This document shows, piece by piece, positions 23,969 through 36,220 of a stretch of DNA of 64,000 nucleotides. This DNA is from Gnetum montanum. Lineage: Eukaryota; Streptophyta; Gnetopsida; Gnetales; Gnetaceae. The translations under genes were made by a program, and so were the position numbers. The stretch covers positions 82,461 to 146,460 of the forward strand of contig MNCI01010462.1 in assembly GCA_015680685.1 (NCBI GenBank), in the 5' to 3' direction. The notes beneath the pieces are model-generated. The model did not search any database. It was not told where the DNA came from and saw nothing but the letters and a program-made list of their open reading frames with translations. Positions within the stretch are counted from its first letter, which is position 1. Every line of letters begins with the position of its first letter.

Positions 23969-24375
23969 TGCTTGTAGACACTGAAAATGCTGTCAATAAT
24001 GACCTCTTCTGATGCTTTGTGAACACTAATGATGCCATTGATAATGGTCTATTTTGATGCTCCATATACACTAGTGGCATCATAGATAATGGCATCTTTT
24101 AGTGCTCCACGAACACCAATGACACTGCCAATAATGGTCTCTTCTAGTGCTTTGTAAACACTAAAGGCACCAACAATAATCACCTCTTCTGGTGCTCCAT
24201 GAACATCAACTATGTCACTAATAATGGACTCTTCTGGTGCTCTATGGATACCAATAGTGCCATAGATAATGACCTCTTCCCATTCTCCCTAAATACCGAA
24301 GGCATTTCCAATAACAACCTCTGTTGGCATTCTGCAGGCACTGATGGTGACACCAATAATGACCTTCTTCAACAT
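23969..24375 (+). repeat. 45-bp minisatellite encoding a 15-residue repeat
   Basis: Nine imperfect units start near 23969, 24014, 24059, 24104, 24149, 24194, 24239, 24284 and 24329, each 45 bp. In one plus-strand frame they read as 15-residue units close to NT-x-x-I-x-NxLFWCS, so length changes keep the frame. Upstream units have a stop in the FWCS box where downstream units have Trp. The open frame 24199-24705 covers the downstream units. A degenerate relative lies at 53905-54110. Confidence 0.8.
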
Positions 24376-25145
24376 CCTCTAGCTACCAAGAACCCTTGCA
24401 TGCTGGCTTTGCTTGGATCACATAGGTCCCCACTAAGGCTGCACAAGCCTAGAGGAGCACCAGCATTGCAACATGCACCCCCCTTCCCCAACACACCAAG
24501 TCCAATGCATCAACATTGCCCACTGCCACTACTACTTCCTTGCTCAACTAGCCACTATTGTCACACAACAATGTCATGCATATACCATGACACCCCTATG
24601 GTGTGTAGACCAATGCCACCATGGCTACTACTATCACCCTACCCCTGCTATCATTCCTTTCATTGTCCCTACCTTGATGGAAATGGAAAATTTTTTGTCA
24701 AATAACGAAAATTTCAAAATTTTCATCTTCAAATGTAGTTTAAATAAGAACATTCAAAAATTAAATTTTAAGAAAATAATTTAACTCATTATTAGCATGT
24801 GAGATAAGAATTTTGTAATGAAGTGTGCTTGTCATGGAGTAGTATTAGATAAGTAAACTCTTGGGATGTCTTGAAAATTATGTAATTTTTACAAATTTAA
24901 AACAAGCATAATTTTTGACTTTGAAGTCCATTTTCAATAAAATAAAAACTAATTCCAATAGATTCGAGCCTTCCAAACACTATGGAATGGTTAGATTTTG
25001 CTTTTGGATAATCAACAAGTAATTTTTAAAGTAATAATTTAGGGTCCTAAAACAAATTATGATTCCTTTGTTACATAGAAGTTCATGATAGCTCTAACAT
25101 CTCCTAGAACCAATTAACAATCTCATGAGGCTATGGATTACCAAG

Positions 25146-27612
25146 ATGCCTAATTTCTTTAACTTACCAATGTCTACAACTCAAAGAGTACATTGTAGAG
25201 TGATGGAGACCCAAGTCAATGACTAAATGAATGCCGTTGAAGATCAAATTAATGAAATCAAGGGTATTCAAGAGGAACATCATCAGTCAAATCAAGGGTT
25301 CAAGATAGAGATGTAGAACATGTTTTAAGAAATTAAGAAATTATTCCAAAGTTCAAGAGGAAAATGATTGGACATGCAAGAAAAAATACATTCTTTTGTA
25401 GACTCCATCAAGAAATTAATAGATCATCTAATCTAACCATCTAATATTAGCCATGTTACACCTAGGAATCAACACCAGGATCAAGATAAAATTTTCCCTA
25501 GGGATCTACATAGGAACTAATCACCACCTATTGGATACCAAGGTGTTGATATCCCTTCATCAAGAAAAAAATTAAAGACCAAAGATGAGGGATATTAGAA
25601 TTGAAGAAATGCACTATGAGAATCACTAACTCAAGTTCATGGAAAAAAAATAAAATTAGATCATGACAATGGATCCCTTGGATCTATTTCCAAGGCAAAC
25701 TACTAGCTTAATACAATTAACAATTACTTTGATATGCTAAATTTATCAAACCAATAACATTTAGAAGTCATCTCCTTGTATTTTAGAGAACTTGCAATAA
25801 CATGGTGGAATGGATTAAGTTGTCAAGATTTGTTTACAAATTGGATTAAATTTTGTGAAGATTTTCAACAAAAATATATACTTGATTCCTTCCACAAAGA
25901 GCAAAAAATGAGATTTGATTCCTTAAGATTGGAAAGATGATCTATATAAGATTACTACAAGGAATTTTGTGATCTCTCTTGGTATTTTAGCCACTAGGAT
26001 AAGGGAGAATTAGCTTCAAAGTCTATTGGTGGACTACATGCACAACTGTGTCCTCAAACATGAGCACATAATCATCAAATATTTGATGAAGCATATAGAA
26101 TTACTAATAAGTATTAAGAATTAAATCAAGTACAAACTACCCTTTGACAAGTAATGGTAGAAGAAACACCAACCAAAAGAGCTCACTCAGGATGTTTTTC
26201 TTATAGGAAAGATCATTTCAAAAGAGAATGTCCAAAATTATGAGAAAAAGTACAAAGAACCAATCAAACTAGGAATAAAAAACGCAACACAAACATGACC
26301 AAAGAAAAAGCCCAAATCACCATCATATCCATGAAGAAGATTTTAACATCAACTAAGTCAAGTTTCAAAAAATTTTAATTTTCTTTATTGATAGTTGAAG
26401 GTTTTATAAATGGTAAAAAAAATTAATTTTTGATTGATAATGGTGCCAATGATAACTTTATTTCTCCAACTTTAGTTATTGAAATTAAGTTTACCTTCCA
26501 TTAAAATTATGAAGATAGAACTTGTAGTTGGAATGACTATGATCAAGCATACCAGGTACAAGGAAATTACCTTTACTTCCAAGACATGCCTTTCATTGAT
26601 GAATTCCTTAAATTTGAATTAGGTGATGTCAATGCAATCTTAAGCCTATCTTTTCTACAAAAATTTGATATTATTTCACACTTTGAAACACATATACTGA
26701 AAGTACCAACCACTAATGGAGTCAAGATTCTAACGAGGGTAGGAATTACAAAGAAAATTAACATGATAACCATTAAGAAAGCCAAGAGATTAGTCAAAAA
26801 GGTGCTACCATGTTGGTTGTTAAAGTAACTCAACCATAGAAATCTTCAAGCATAAAAATTCCAAAGAAACTTGAGAAATACAAAGACTTAGTATTTGGTG
26901 AAACTAGAGAACTACCTTTGAAAAGAACTGTTGAACATGCTATTGAAATTTTTCCTAATACACAACCAGTTTCAAAAGCCCTATGTAGGTTTTTCACTTT
27001 TGAATTAAGAGAATTGAAAGTAAAATTAGACCAATTATTGGAAGATGTAAAAATTTGGCCTAGCATATCACCTTGAGGTGCATCAATCTTATTTGTTAAA
27101 AGGAAATATGGTACATTAAGATTATGCATCAATTATAGGACATTGAATAAAGTGATGATTAAAAACACTTATGCCTTGCCTAGGCTCGATCACTTGTTTG
27201 ATCAACTTATAGGCACATGTTATTTCTAAAATATTGATTTAAAATTAGGTTATCATAAAATAAACATTAAGGATAAAGACATTGAGAAAACTACATTCAT
27301 TACTAGATATGGATTATATGAACTTGTAGTGATGCCATTTGGATTAACTAACACTCCTACAATATTCATGGCATTAATGAATAATATCTTTCATGAATAT
27401 CTTGATCAATTTGTTATAGTATTTATGGATGATATAGTTGTTTATTCTAAGTCAAGAGAAACCATATCAAATAGTTGAAAATTACAATGGAAGTTATTAT
27501 AGAACATCATTTAAAAATAAAATTAAGTAAATGTGAACTCTTCAAAGAAGAAGTTTCCTACTTGGGTTATATAGTTTCTAAGAAAGGATTACAAGTTTTT
27601 TACCTTTAAATG
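25146..27612 (+). pseudogene. gag-pol: gypsy gag-protease-RT remnant
   Basis: Starts MPNFFNLPMSTTQ at 25146 with a charged coiled-coil N-terminus. Gag core at about 25700-26150 has LAITWWNGL and DYYKEFCDL. The knuckle near 26200 reads GCFSYRKDHFKRECPKL, where the second Cys is replaced. Protease near 26430 reads LIDNGANDNFISP against the usual D-S/T-G-A. RT at about 26900-27612 keeps [21 protein letters not shown] and an intact catalytic FMDDIVVYS near 27430, ending SYLGYIVSKKGLQV. Stops and frameshifts are common. This is the 5' half of the element completed at 33960-36006. Confidence 0.85.
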
Positions 27613-27620
27613 TGTCAAAA

Positions 27621-28466
27621 TGTTAAGTACAATGGAGTACAAGGATGCTTGTATGTTTGTGTGGCTGATTGCCTTTGTAGGAAAAGAATCTAGAAAGGGA
27701 CTTACAAGCAAAGTTGGCATCATCAAAGAGCTCAGAGTGAGACAAGAAAGACATGAGAAAGCTCAAGAATATGGACAAGGAATGAAGAATTCAAGTGAAA
27801 AGAAAGACGTGTCCAAGAAACAGTGGACATCTTGGCAAAATTGAAGGCATCATAGAAGAAGACATCTCTATTAAACAATAGACATCTCTCTTGATAGAAA
27901 GATGTCTTTCCTTAGACAAAGATGTCTTTCAGGAATGAAGGCCAATTACAAAAAGATGTCTTTTACCAAAAGAGAACATCTTCCAGAATGGAGGCCATAT
28001 GTAGAAAGACATCTTAGTCAACAAGAAGACATCTTCAATGACTATTAGTTAGTCATTTCATGAGTTTCAAGATAAATTTGGAAACATAGTGACTGTAAGA
28101 AGACATCATTCTCATTGGTAAATTTGCAAGATTTTATATTATCATTATATAATTATCATGCAATCACTGTAGTTATTATTTTTTCTCATTGTACAATCTT
28201 TTGTCTATTTTAATTGCTCTATGTGAGTTGTGCCTCAAAGTACAAGGATCAACAAACTTAGTTTCATTCTTTCCTTATGATTATTCTTCACTTTTGTTGC
28301 CCTTCAGGATTGATGTGCTTCTTGCAAAAATGCATCTTGATTAAGCTTTTCAAGATCCTAGTACCACCACAACACTCTAGAGCAAAGCTTAAGTTGTAAA
28401 GGTTGTGGAATCCTAGAAATCACTTTCTATGTTTGTTGGGACCTTGCAAGCTTAAGTGGATTTGTA
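27621..28466 (+). repeat. Copia LTR fragment with AGATGTCT motif cluster
   Basis: Matches the LTR at 11967-13112 in opposite orientation: CTCAAAGTACAAGGA near 28235, a TTGATGTGCTTCTTGCA stretch near 28310, and TTGGGACCTTGCAAG near 28436. The last part of the LTR is missing. About ten AGACATCT/AGATGTCT words lie in 27820-28105. It abuts gypsy RT on the left and EEP element copy C on the right, so it marks a rearranged junction. Confidence 0.6.
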
Positions 28467-28506
28467 GCATGAGATTAATCAAATAAAAGTAAGAGTGAGA
28501 TACTTC

Positions 28507-29335
28507 TTAATCTTGATCAACCTCATGAACTGATGGAAGTAATTGTATTTCTACCATAAGTGGTATGTGATTAGATGGTCTTGTTTTGGATGGCAAGGCT
28601 TGATCTTCATTCATCTCAACTTCTTCTTTAGAAATTAATTTTAGTAACTTGGTAACTTTAAATAATCTGGCATCATACCAAATATAATCCAAAGTCTCAA
28701 TGAAGAATGCTATTGATCCATCTTCATTAATCATTAGATAGTAATTGGTAAAATATGGTTCTTGATGAGTGCTATTCATCAACATCATCTGTTCCTAAAT
28801 TCTAGAATTTGATTTATCTACTCAAGATTCAAAATATGTAGAAATATGCACTAGCTAATGGAATTTCATGCTGAATTGTTGGAAACATCTTCTTTAAGTA
28901 AAGTTCATCTTCCAAATTTTTTTTAGAAATCCATATTTTAATAATTGATAAACACTACCTCCAACTTTTGCGTTGAAATCTCCACAAAAAATAAATGGAA
29001 CTAAATTGGTATAACTTAGTTATAACCTATTCTTCAAACTTTCTTCTATTTGCTTAATCAAATATGCTTCTTAACATAGTCAAACATCAAAACATGTTGG
29101 TTTGACCATTAAATGTATGTTAACCACACATATGTATCTTCCTAATAGATGAACTTTTAGAATTACTACCAAGGCTATGTGATTTTTCCAAAATCTTAAC
29201 TATTCTTTCTTTCCCATCACTTGAAGTTCTGGAACTTTAAAAATCATATTTTCTAAACTTCATTCTAATCTTTGTACCAATTCAAACTTGGCTTCTTTAT
29301 AAAATATCACACAACCATCCATTTGTGATTTCTAC
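28507..29335 (-). pseudogene. Captured CCR4/EEP-family nuclease, copy C (N-terminus lost)
   Basis: Begins at the equivalent of MDGCVIFYKEA (about 29325) and runs to the end of the domain. Visible landmarks are VVNIHL, FCGDFNAKVGGSVYQLL near 28985, FTNYYLMINEDGS, LDYIWYDA and RPSNHIPLMVEIQLLP near 28570. The SDH box reads SNH as in copy A. The last 94 codons are open (28507-28788); upstream there are several stops. About 100 residues of the N-terminal domain are missing, replaced by unrelated sequence from 29345. Confidence 0.85.
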
Positions 29336-29344
29336 AATATGCTA

Positions 29345-30680
29345 AAAATTTCATATTTTCATACCTTCATCACTACCTATAAATAATGTCATGGGGGATA
29401 TTTCCCATAAATAGAAGATTTTCAAGTGGAAAAATTTGAAATATTGTTAATTTTCTTCTATGACTTGTGAGCTAATCTACTAAGGCATCATTGGTAAAGG
29501 ATCCTCGAATGAAAATCAAAGCATTGTTCCACAACATACAAACAAAAAAACTATCATATCATAATAGAAAATTATAGATTCCTTGAGGTGATCAAGACAA
29601 AGACTCTTCATAAGATCAATCGATTTAAGAAAAGCACACAATAGAAATAACAAATTATAAAAAGAAGTACCAATCTCATTCATTGCCTCATATTTGATGC
29701 ATTATGGAATTACTATATTAAACATTCATGAGGATTAACCATGATGAGGGAATGTGTTTCTTCTGAAATTCATCATAAAAAACTTAGTTACACACAACTA
29801 TTTTTCATAATGTGGATATTCTAATTTTTCCTTCCATTTATATACATATTACTTTGGTAAAATTTTATCCATACATTATTTGTAAGTACCTAGTTTCATT
29901 GTTTTATTCTTTACTCCTTTGCCAATTACATATGTGTTTAAACAATCTAAAAAATTAAAAATTATCATAGACCTAAAATCCACAAAGTAACAGATGATTA
30001 TGTTAAAACTTACTATAAGCATTATGTAAAAATTTTTAACTAAATGTTTTATAAAATGGAAAATTAATAGTAAATTTAAAACACCATAGGAAGAAGAGAT
30101 AACAAAAAAAATTAAAGATTTCAAAAGTAGAAAAGTGAGAAAGTCAATGGATGGTGGGATGGTACAGTGTCAAGAGGATATGCCATGACATGAGCATGGT
30201 GTTGATGTAAACATGTGATGTGAATTTTTCTTACTAAAAACTCCAACCATTAAGAAAATTCTTGATTATTAGAAAATTTAATATAAACTCTAAGCTTGAT
30301 AGATTTTGCAAATTAAGATTGCAACATTGTTGAATTTCATAATCATAAAAATAAGAAAAGCATGGGCAATCACTTGGTAAAGAGAGACTTTGTTCTTTTA
30401 AATGTTTGAATTAATTTATAAACAAGGCAAGAAATGATTAAGGGTTAAAACTAAGAAGTTGTCATGTCAACTTTACAACTAAGAAGTAGGAGTAGGACTT
30501 TCATGATCTACATAGCCTAGTTTGACTTGACACAGGAAGTTGAAATAAGATCTTAGAAATTACAATAATATAAGCAGTTGTATGGCACATTGTGTTGGAA
30601 TCGTCAAATTTATGTCATTGAGGTCATGATTCCATGCTTACTAGCTTCTGCATGCAGAGTTCGATTACTCAGTGAAAGTT
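29345..30680. other. Sequence unique to copy C, no gene seen
   Basis: AT-rich, with no match that I can see to copies A or E, whose sequence runs from the EEP N-terminus to the pre-EEP region here. It either replaced or interrupted the EEP 5' part. No terminal repeats or target duplication could be identified by eye. Confidence 0.35.
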
Positions 30681-30889
30681 CATGGTGATACATTATTTAA
30701 TTTTATAATTATGTAATCTAATTTTTGTAATATGTAACTATATTATCTAATTCTTAGTGGCCTTTCTACCCCCATTAAGAACAATAACACCATCAGTGTA
30801 ATTAATAACATGCCATAGTGATCTTAAGACTATCTATAAGGGTTATGTACTAAATCTTAAAGTCCAAAAGGTTGCATTTATGATATCAT

Positions 30890-31340
30890 TGAATTATTAA
30901 GTGTTTGAATGATAAATATGACCTTACCATTGAGTTTAGAATGGTGAAAAATGTTGGAAATGACTATTCATATGTTGAAAATGGACATCGTATGCTTGAG
31001 TGATGCCAAAATTAAATTTTTTTGGATCTTGAGGCACTATATCATGCAAGGAGTAAAAATTAATTTTTTGGATTTCTTGGGATGGATCTAACTTCATCAT
31101 TGGCTCTGAAAGGTTGAAATCTATAGGAAACAACACTTTCTTGATTGAATAAGGATTCTAAAATTAAAAGTTATGGTTTCTAAAGTCTAAGACCTTTGGT
31201 GCAAAGACAAGACTTTCTAAGAAGTCGTCCATCCGAGTTCTACTCTAGGGCAAGTGCACTTAAGTACAAAATTTTTACTTTTGTGGTTACTAGGATACCA
31301 AATTCATTTTTAAAAATTATTTTGACAACTTCTTAATTTA
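30890..31340 (-). other. Conserved block upstream of the EEP gene, shared with copy E
   Basis: Aligns well with 62690-63150 (for example ATGATAAATATGACCT, AGGGTGAAAAAT and GGATGGAT--AA-T-C stretches) but is absent from copy A. On the minus strand it contains a 66-codon open stretch (30936-31136) with FPIDFN and a Pro/Lys/Phe-rich middle. It could be a 5' exon or leader of the captured gene, or element leader sequence. Evidence for coding is weak. Confidence 0.4.
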
Positions 31341-31599
31341 AACTAATAGATTAATGATGAAAATTGTAATTTTTTTGTTAATTGGAAAAAATTTCAAATT
31401 TTTACGTTAGTTGATGAGCAATTGAAAATTTTCTATTATATAACATTCCAACGGCACCAACGACCATGGTGATGCATTAGCAATGGCCTCAGTGGTTGGT
31501 GGGTGATGTAGGCAACTAGGGTGGGCACATCTAGAGGTGATGGTAGTGGCAATGCAGGGCTGGTGAAGGTAAAGCTGGGCGATGTAGCCATTATTTTTC

Positions 31600-31940
31600 T
31601 ATTTCAAGGGCCTTTGAGGCTATGTAGCCCATTTTTAGGGTTAGTGTGGTCCTATATGAGCTAGCATGGCCCTTGACTACAACTACAAAACCCCTCTTAG
31701 GGCTTCTATGTAGCCCATCACTAGGCTTGCATAGCAAAGAGACATTTTGTGGTAGTGTCCAAAGAGGCGATTTTCGGTGTTGCTGGAGGTAGTTTTCAAT
31801 GGTACTAGAGGAAGTTTTCGATAATGCTAAAGGTAATTTTTGATGGTGTTTAGGTGATTTTTGTCTATGTGAGAGGTGGTTTTCAGCGGTGCTAGAGGTA
31901 ATGTTTGGCAACGTGAGAGGCAATTTTCAGTGGCTTGGAA
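31600..31940. repeat. Two adjacent 22-bp-period minisatellites (copy C)
   Basis: 31600-31740 holds GC-rich units (GGGCTTCTATGTAGCCC-like). 31766-31940 holds GGTAGTTTTCAATGGTACTA-like units at about 22-bp spacing. They sit in the same order and orientation as in copy A. Confidence 0.75.
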
Positions 31941-33331
31941 GACAATGATCCATGGCACTAATAGGCAATGCTATCATAGTCAATGATGGCTATGAAAAAT
32001 GTGATAAGGATTTCTATGGCAAAAATAGTAGGTAGGAAAATGGCATGTGTTTCAGGTGTGGCAATTGCAGTTATAGTTGCATGGTGGTGCAATGGTAGGT
32101 AGCAATCATGGCAGGCAATGTGCACAAAGAAATGGGGGAAATGGTAGTGTGGTTGACAAAAAAGCAATAATGACAGGAAACCAAAAAGCTAGCATGATGA
32201 TGCTAGGCTATAGATTGGAGCATGGGCTAGGAGCCAATAGGCAATATGTGATGTGTGGTTGTCCTTGGCAAGCACTGGCCCCTAACTACTATTAACTATG
32301 GTTGGCAACAGGGCTAATCACAGCCCTACCAAAGGGTGTTTTTTTAAAAAAAAATTATTTATTGATTATTATTTTTTTATTAATATTGTATTTTTTTAAA
32401 AAAATATACACATATAAAATGATACATATATTATATATATGTATGTATTTTTTTAATTAAAACTATGCAAGCCTAGGTTTGAATCCATGACCTCCTACTT
32501 AAAATAAATTTTTTATTATTATTTTGATCCACCTTGCCTTGATAGTTGACATGGTGGTTTGATCAATGATAGGGTAGGGGTTTGGTATGGTAAATAGTAA
32601 TTCCAAGTTTAATTCCAACCCTAAAATTTTGACGTTTTTTTAAACAATAATAATAATTTAATATTATTTTAATGCATGTATAGTAAGAAACTTTAATCAT
32701 CAATATCTCCCAAACCAAAAGTCCAATTTAGATGAAATTTGTATCATTGGAATCATCTCAATTAGTACTATGCATTGGACATAGTTTTAGTTTTGAAAAA
32801 TGAATTTTACTTTTCAAGAATTAAAAAGGACAAAACTAGCCTATTTTGTTAAATTGACATTTCTAGGCTGACATATGGTAACCTAGAATCTTCTACATTA
32901 CTTGGATAGATTTCAACAAAATAAGATCAATTCAGGTCATGGTTACCAAATTTCTAAAAAGAAATTTAATATTGACCAAATAAATTAATAATTATAGTAT
33001 TAAGATGGGTAAGAGTTACTTAAAATGGTGTATCATTATCTTACCAACATCTCTTGTAATTGATGAATCTTGATGAGGTGTAATCAAATCTTAATCAGTT
33101 AATGATATACATGAAATAATTTTGTTCATTACTAGCATCTAGATGCCTGATCCCTTGTTTGTAAAATCAATGGAAAGGTATCTTCTAGGTTACATCATAA
33201 ACATATGGTGCATCTAGTGATGATCAATGGCTTTGCCTATGTTGTGGCTTTAAGATTCATCATTAAGTTCATGTTGTAGTTGGGCCATGGTTCTAAATGG
33301 ATCTTGGATTATGGTTTCGTTGAATACAAAT

Positions 33332-33881
33332 TGTCACATCCCATCCCCAGATGTCATGGCAAAGATCAAATATATGATATATTAGACATTATTCATATAA
33401 ATAAAATATACCAAATGCAAAATATAATTGATATTTGACATTATGTCTAAAGAAAATAATAGGAAAAAAGAAAAAACAAAATGAAGAGAATGCTTTATTG
33501 ATATGGAATCACATATCCAGATCATGATCTGAGAGTGCTCCTTGGGGTTTTCTTCCTTTGTGATCTATACCTTAGAGGCAATCCAACACTACCACCATGG
33601 TTAGGCCTATAACCCAACTAGAAGGGATGACTAGTCCACTTCCTATCTTGCTTCATGTGGCTTTCTGTGACTTGCCTATACTAGCTCCGCCACTTAATGT
33701 TGGCATGACCTCTAACCTTAGGTATAAATACCCTAGGTTAGACCTCCAAAAATTACCTTCAGAGATACATCCATTATTACAACATGTATTTTTGAGTCTT
33801 GTTAATATGACAATAACACTTGATATGAAGAGACACCATCTTCACTAGGCAACAACATCATTTGGAAATGGCGATGTGACA
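33332..33881 (-). repeat. 5' LTR of EEP element copy C
   Basis: On the minus strand it begins TGTCACATCGCC at 33881 and ends GGGATGTGACA at 33332. It is followed by ATTTGTATTCAACG, a decayed primer site, and by leader sequence matching 50818 onward. Length is 550 bp. It lies just before the second half of the split gypsy element. Confidence 0.82.
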
Positions 33882-33959
33882 TGGACTATCTAAGTTGGGG
33901 AACCACTTTAAATTTGGTGTGTTCTTTATCTCAAATAATTTTAATTTAGGAAACTTATT

Positions 33960-36006
33960 CATCCCTTCCCTTCTAAGTTTAAAGATCCCTATAAGTAGAT
34001 CCAGTAAAAGTTACTATAGTTCAAGATTGGCTAGAACTAAAAGATGCTATAATGCTTCATAGTTTCTTGGGCTTAATAGTTTTTATCAATGTTTATTAAA
34101 GATTATTCTTCTGTGGTAGCCCCCTTGACTAATGTTTTATAGGAAAAACATGTGTTTAAGCTTGATGAAAAACATAGGAAATATTTCCTTAGATTAAAGA
34201 TGCTACTCATAATAGCATCTATTCTAAGAATTCTAGATGAAGAAATATCATTTAAAGTATCTACAGATTCTTTTGAAATAGGAATTGGTGTAGTTATTTC
34301 TCAAGAAGATAAAGTGGTATGTTATGAATCTTGTGAATTACATGGATCTTAGGTAAATTACTCAAACCTTGATTTAGAATTATCAACAATTGTTCATGCT
34401 TTGAAAGCTTGGAGACACTATCTTTGTGGAAAAATATTTGTATTAAAAATAGATCATAAAAGTTTAGAATACTTGTAGAAAAAACCTATTTTGAACACTT
34501 GACAATGATTATGGGTAGAATTTTTGGCTGAATATGATTTTTAGATTAAATATATTTTAGGAAAAAAAAATGTAGTAGCCAATGCTCTTAGTCAAATGTG
34601 GAACTTAATGATCGATGTTGTGACAACTTCCATGGAAGAAGAAATTAAGGAACAAATGAAAGAAGATCCTTAATTTAATAAGATCTTAATCAATATTTCC
34701 TCTTAACATTGTTATCATCAACATATCCCTAATGGTTTATTGCCAAAAGGATAAAGAGTGTGCATTCCAAAAGGGAATTGGAAACTTAAGCTATTTTTTG
34801 AAGCCCAGGAAGTACCATATGCAAGACATCTAGGATATATCAAGACTTTTATGATGATACAAAAATATTATTTTTTTCTTGGAATGAAGAATGATGTATC
34901 CACATTCATTAAAAATTACCCAACCTACCAAAGAATAAAAATTGAAAAAAAAAACAGAGTGGATTCCTATAGCCTTTGAAAGTCCCAGGCTAGAAATAGA
35001 AAGTCATTACCATGGAGTTCATTGTGGGATTGCCAAGAACCAAAAAGGAAAATAACTCAATCCTCGTAGTGGTTGATTGTCTATGAAATATGGTGTATTT
35101 TATAGCTTTGAAATCTACAAAAACATCCAAATAAGTAGTCCAAAAATTTGTATGAGAAGTATTTGGGTTATGTGAGTGTTCTAAATCTATCACTTTGGAT
35201 CAAGATCCCAAATTCATATCCAAATTTTGGAAACATTTCTTCAAGGAACTTGGAACCCAAATAAAATTCATCATAGCTTACCACCAAGAGATATATGATA
35301 AAATAGAGTGTATGAATAGAATATTAGATGATATTCTATGAAGCTATGTTGGAAGTAGACCAAAGATGTGGGAAAAATACTTGCACTTAGCAGAATTTGC
35401 CTATAACAACAATTAGCAACATTCCATACATCGAACACCATTTGAAGTAGTATATGGATGTAATTGCCATACACCACTAACTTGGGTAGATCCAACTTTA
35501 AGAGTAGAATGAAAGGAGGAAAAAATTAAGACAATGGAAAATATTGTTACAAGAGTTTAATAGAACTTGCAAACTACTCAAAACAAATACAAGGGATATG
35601 CATATCAACATCAACTTAAGAAATAATTCCAAGTGGAAGATCAAGTAATATTGAGATAAAAATCCACCAAAATTCCTCTTAAACTTGAAAAATATACTAA
35701 ATTGATACCAAGAAATTTTGGGCCTTTTGAAGTCTATGAAAGAATTGGCGAAGTAGCATATTGAGTAAATCTTTCAACGATCTTAAGAATTCATCTAGTT
35801 TTCCATATAATTTTGCTCAAGAAATTTCATGAAAATGATGTGTATACATTCTATATTGAAATTCCTTACCCTTCGGATCCAACTCCAACTTCAAGTTTAA
35901 ACCAATTACAATCAAGGATCACCAAAACAAGAAGCCTCGAAACAAAACTATCATCAAAGTACTTACTCAATGGTCAAATTGTGATCAACAAACCTAGGAA
36001 AACATG
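33960..36006 (+). pseudogene. pol: gypsy RNaseH-integrase remnant (second half of split element)
   Basis: Starts with a degenerate linker (HSFLGLNSFYQ-like near 34050). RNaseH at about 34150-34620 reads STDSFEIGIGVVIS, DHKSLEYL and KKNVVANALSQ. The integrase zinc finger lies near 34800-34940. The integrase core at about 35010-35480 has MEFIVGLPRTKKE (Glu at the usual first Asp), TLDQDPKF with Asp kept, and KIECMNRIL with Glu kept, then EFAYNN and a TPFEVVYG motif. The C-terminal domain is at about 35590-35830 (KLIPRNFGPFEVYERIGE). The last open stretch (35813-36007) ends at a TGA. No chromodomain is visible. The 3' LTR follows about 215 bases later. Confidence 0.85.
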
Positions 36007-36220
36007 AAGTTTATCCTTAACACTTACCCCCAACATTTTGATCACCATGATATTAAATGATAAATTATATTTTATAATTCTAGTGTTTTTTTTATATAGA
36101 TGATAATGAAGATAATAATGAAGCTAAAGCTAAGGAGAATAATGAGGAAGAAGTAATAACTGAGTAGCTCAATATAGATGAAGTGCTCAAGGAAAATTTG
36201 GATGCTTAATGGGGTTAGGT

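Larger units (their letters stand above)
28467..33881 (-). mobile_element. EEP-carrying LTR element copy C, 3' end missing
   Basis: Minus-strand element with 5' LTR 33332-33881, a leader (32296-33331) that matches the leader after the LTR at 50233, minisatellites (31600-31940), a block shared with copy E (30890-31340), and the 3' half of the EEP frame (28507-29335). Copy A homology stops at 28467; the stretch before the 3' LTR and the LTR itself are absent and replaced by a copia LTR fragment. About 29345-30680 is extra sequence relative to the other copies. Confidence 0.75.
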
